From CBDFKQ01 sp965248855 (GTDB taxonomy: Bacteria; Bacteroidota; Bacteroidia; Cytophagales; 172606-1): 64,000 bases of DNA. The stretch spans positions 62,001 to 126,000 of the forward strand of contig CBDFKQ010000022.1 in NCBI GenBank assembly GCA_965248855.1. Reading direction: 5' to 3'. Each line of letters begins with the position of its first letter. The stretch's first letter is position 1. The notes beneath the pieces were generated by a model. It did no database searches. It saw only the letters and a list, made by a program, of their open reading frames with translations, and was not told where the DNA came from. Position numbers and translations under genes: made by a program. Of this stretch, positions 63,601 to 64,000 are shown piece by piece.

Positions 63601-64000
63601 ATGGAAAATTTTACAATGTTACAATTTTTTGAATGGTACTATCCTGCAGATGGAAGTTTGTGGAATCAATTAAAAAAAGAGGCGTCGTCATTAAAAGAAA
63701 AAGGAATTGACACAATATGGTTGCCTCCCGCTCATAAAGGTTCTAAAGGAGTTCAATCTGAAGGATATGATTCTTATGATTTGTATGATTTAGGAGAATT
63801 TGATCAAAAAGGAACTGTAAAAACAAAATTCGGAACAAAAGAAGAATTGTTAAATGCAGTTGATGCATGTAAAAAGGCAGGTTTAAATATAATATCAGAT
63901 ATTGTTTTAAATCATTTAGGTGGTGCAGATGAAACAGAAACAATTACTGCCAGAAAAGTTAATCCAAACAACCGTAAGGAATATATAAGTGAACCCTATG
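63601..64000 (+). CDS. Alpha-amylase (GH13), C-terminus cut by window edge
   Basis: Open from ATG 63601 to the window end (133 codons, no stop). No signal peptide is present, so it is probably cytoplasmic. MLQFFEWYYPADGSLW and the GIDTIWLPPAHKG strand, then GYDSYDLYDLGEFDQKGTV and the first GH13 conserved region (ISDIVLNHLGG), identify the start of the TIM barrel. This start and sequence match the bacterial alpha-amylase group that begins without a leader. The catalytic residues lie beyond the window. Confidence 0.92.
   Translation, partial: MENFTMLQFFEWYYPADGSLWNQLKKEASSLKEKGIDTIWLPPAHKGSKGVQSEGYDSYDLYDLGEFDQKGTVKTKFGTKEELLNAVDACKKAGLNIISDIVLNHLGGADETETITARKVNPNNRKEYISEPY

Overview
The window is chromosomal DNA from an AT-rich member of the Bacteroidota. 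The evidence is the gene content (paired DUF6089-type outer-membrane proteins beside nadK, a TonB/PstS-like cluster, YfhO, class IIa fructose-bisphosphate aldolase, ClpS next to RecR, DUF3857/transglutaminase proteins), many secreted proteins whose signal peptides end in ..AQ, near absence of Shine-Dalgarno sequences, and promoters of the TTTG-N20-TAnnTTTG type (clearest before infC). The order within the phylum cannot be fixed from the sequence alone. Both edges cut genes: a large secreted protein at 1-1636 (minus) and a cytoplasmic-type alpha-amylase at 63601-64000 (plus).

Layout. 1-10.5 kb: secreted protein, PurF-type amidotransferase, a Ser/Asn/Gly-rich secreted protein, a flippase plus glycosyltransferase pair, hemE, the RNase P RNA gene rnpB, and class II aldolase. 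10.8-14.8 kb: a tight plus-strand operon encoding a two-domain KaiC, two KaiB-like proteins, a PAS histidine kinase and a response regulator, with no KaiA. 15-16.4 kb: infC-rpmI-rplT, where infC starts at a non-canonical AUC behind a strong Shine-Dalgarno. 16.9-24 kb: bestrophin-like channel, S24/HTH regulator, carotenoid-desaturase-like oxidoreductase, NarL-type sensor kinase, DUF1080 protein, MeaB GTPase. 24.2-26.0 kb: eleven near-identical 97/98-bp palindromic units in tandem, one decayed unit, a GxxExxY (PD-(D/E)XK-like) gene sitting at a unit boundary, then more decayed units. 26-36 kb: a CHASE2 protein with a secreted partner, free-Met-sulfoxide reductase, ObgE, a TPR protein, DUF6089 porin-like proteins, NAD kinase, a CBS protein and a hydrolase. 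36-50 kb: pabA/trpG, isoaspartyl peptidase, envelope proteins, OsmC, ClpS, RecR, OmpA-like lipoprotein, PBP1A, YfhO. 50-64 kb: SRPBCC protein, propionyl-CoA-type carboxyltransferase, a transglutaminase pair, PstS-like/TonB cluster, a Cys-motif conserved hypothetical, Tex, cytochrome b561-like protein and amylase.

Most of the window is ordinary housekeeping and envelope biology: peptidoglycan (PBP1A), outer membrane (OmpA, porins, TonB), translation (IF3, L35, L20, ObgE), haem (HemE), and propionate/methylmalonyl metabolism (MeaB and a carboxylase beta subunit, far apart). Two regions stand out. The first is the palindromic repeat array with its embedded GxxExxY nuclease-fold gene, which looks like a repeat/protein element and is the best candidate for an undescribed system. 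The second is the Kai-type operon, in which KaiC keeps both ATPase sites and hydroxyl residues at the phosphorylation positions while output probably runs through the co-encoded kinase and regulator. All functional calls rest on reading motifs by eye; no database search was run.
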